DNA from: Ruminococcus sp. AF41-9
GTDB lineage: Bacteria; Bacillota; Clostridia; Lachnospirales; Lachnospiraceae
DNA length: 54,421 bases
Assembly: GCF_003477525.1 (NCBI RefSeq)
Contig: NZ_QUDO01000027.1
Coordinates: forward strand, 1-54,421
Direction: 5' to 3'
The notes under the pieces were generated by a model. That model worked only from the letters and a program-made list of their open reading frames with translations. It ran no database searches and was not told where the DNA came from. The stretch's first letter is position 1; each line of letters begins with the position of its first letter. The position numbers and the translations under genes are program-made. Below are positions 54,324-54,421 of the stretch, in pieces.

Positions 54324-54421
54324 GTGGATTTGGATAGTAACGCACATTCGGTATTCTTACTACACTATCATCTTGTGCTTGTAGTTAAATACCGCAGACA
54401 GGTTTTCGATGAGGATATTTC
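54324..54421 (+). CDS. tnpA: IS200/IS605 transposase TnpA (partial, runs off the window)
   Basis: From a GTG (54324) or TTG (54330) the frame encodes MDSNAHSVFLLHYHLVLVV then KYRRQVFDEDI up to the window end. This is the conserved N-terminus of Y1 transposases of IS200/IS605 (HxH metal site HYHLV). Continues beyond the window. Confidence 0.9.
   Translation, partial: MDLDSNAHSVFLLHYHLVLVVKYRRQVFDEDI

Overview
The window looks like chromosome of a gut-type Clostridia, most likely a Lachnospiraceae (Blautia/Mediterraneibacter/Dorea-like). This is inferred from the low-to-moderate GC, AGGAGG-type ribosome sites, typical Gram-positive terminators, an anaerobic gene repertoire (ferredoxins, ThiH instead of ThiO, L-cysteine desulfidase) and gene families common there. 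I see no rRNA, tRNA or CRISPR. Nearly all genes lie on the minus strand.

1-21.3 kb holds three complete five-gene ABC importers of the nickel/dipeptide class (order permease B, permease C, binding protein, ATPase, ATPase). It also holds two paralogous LysR regulators, a four-cluster ferredoxin and two paralogous class I SAM methyltransferases. The striking feature is a 21-bp motif, ATATCCCC-N6-GGGTTGT (one base changed in two of the copies), found four times. Each copy overlaps the -35 box of a promoter with a -10 box 16-17 bp further on. Three of these promoters drive the three importers and the fourth drives the divergent methyltransferase, so the block reads as one regulon. The operon-2 promoter is followed by a structured leader with a terminator just before the first gene.

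21.5-34 kb holds a second metal-flavoured block: a PchR/YbtA-like AraC regulator, a ZinT-family protein behind a long palindrome, and a YbtPQ/IrtAB-like pair of fused ABC proteins, one broken by an in-frame TGA. A small frameshifted gene and a third methyltransferase share a 48-nt leader element. Between them are a HAD phosphatase, a sugar acetyltransferase, a free-standing FakA-like C-terminal domain, two decayed hydrolase genes, and a VanX-like dipeptidase next to a YfcC-type carrier.

34-40.5 kb has a TPP-riboswitch-controlled thiSGH-thiE operon, a GH13 alpha-glucosidase, and a cluster of decayed genes (FGGY kinase start, diguanylate cyclase with its core deleted, MerR stub, receiver-domain tail).

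40.6-47.5 kb is a fourth peptide ABC importer operon ending in an L-cysteine desulfidase, with single-base frameshifts in its permease B and ATPase D genes. 47.7-50.3 kb is a class M sirtuin plus zinc-macrodomain pair, a truncated flavin/ferredoxin protein and a truncated HxlR regulator. 50.4-54.4 kb carries an AAA/DUF4143 ATPase, a 166-bp palindromic element, mgtE, and the left end of an IS200/IS605 element whose TnpA runs off the window.

The number of genes broken by one base (at least six) is high enough that either real gene decay or assembly error must be considered.
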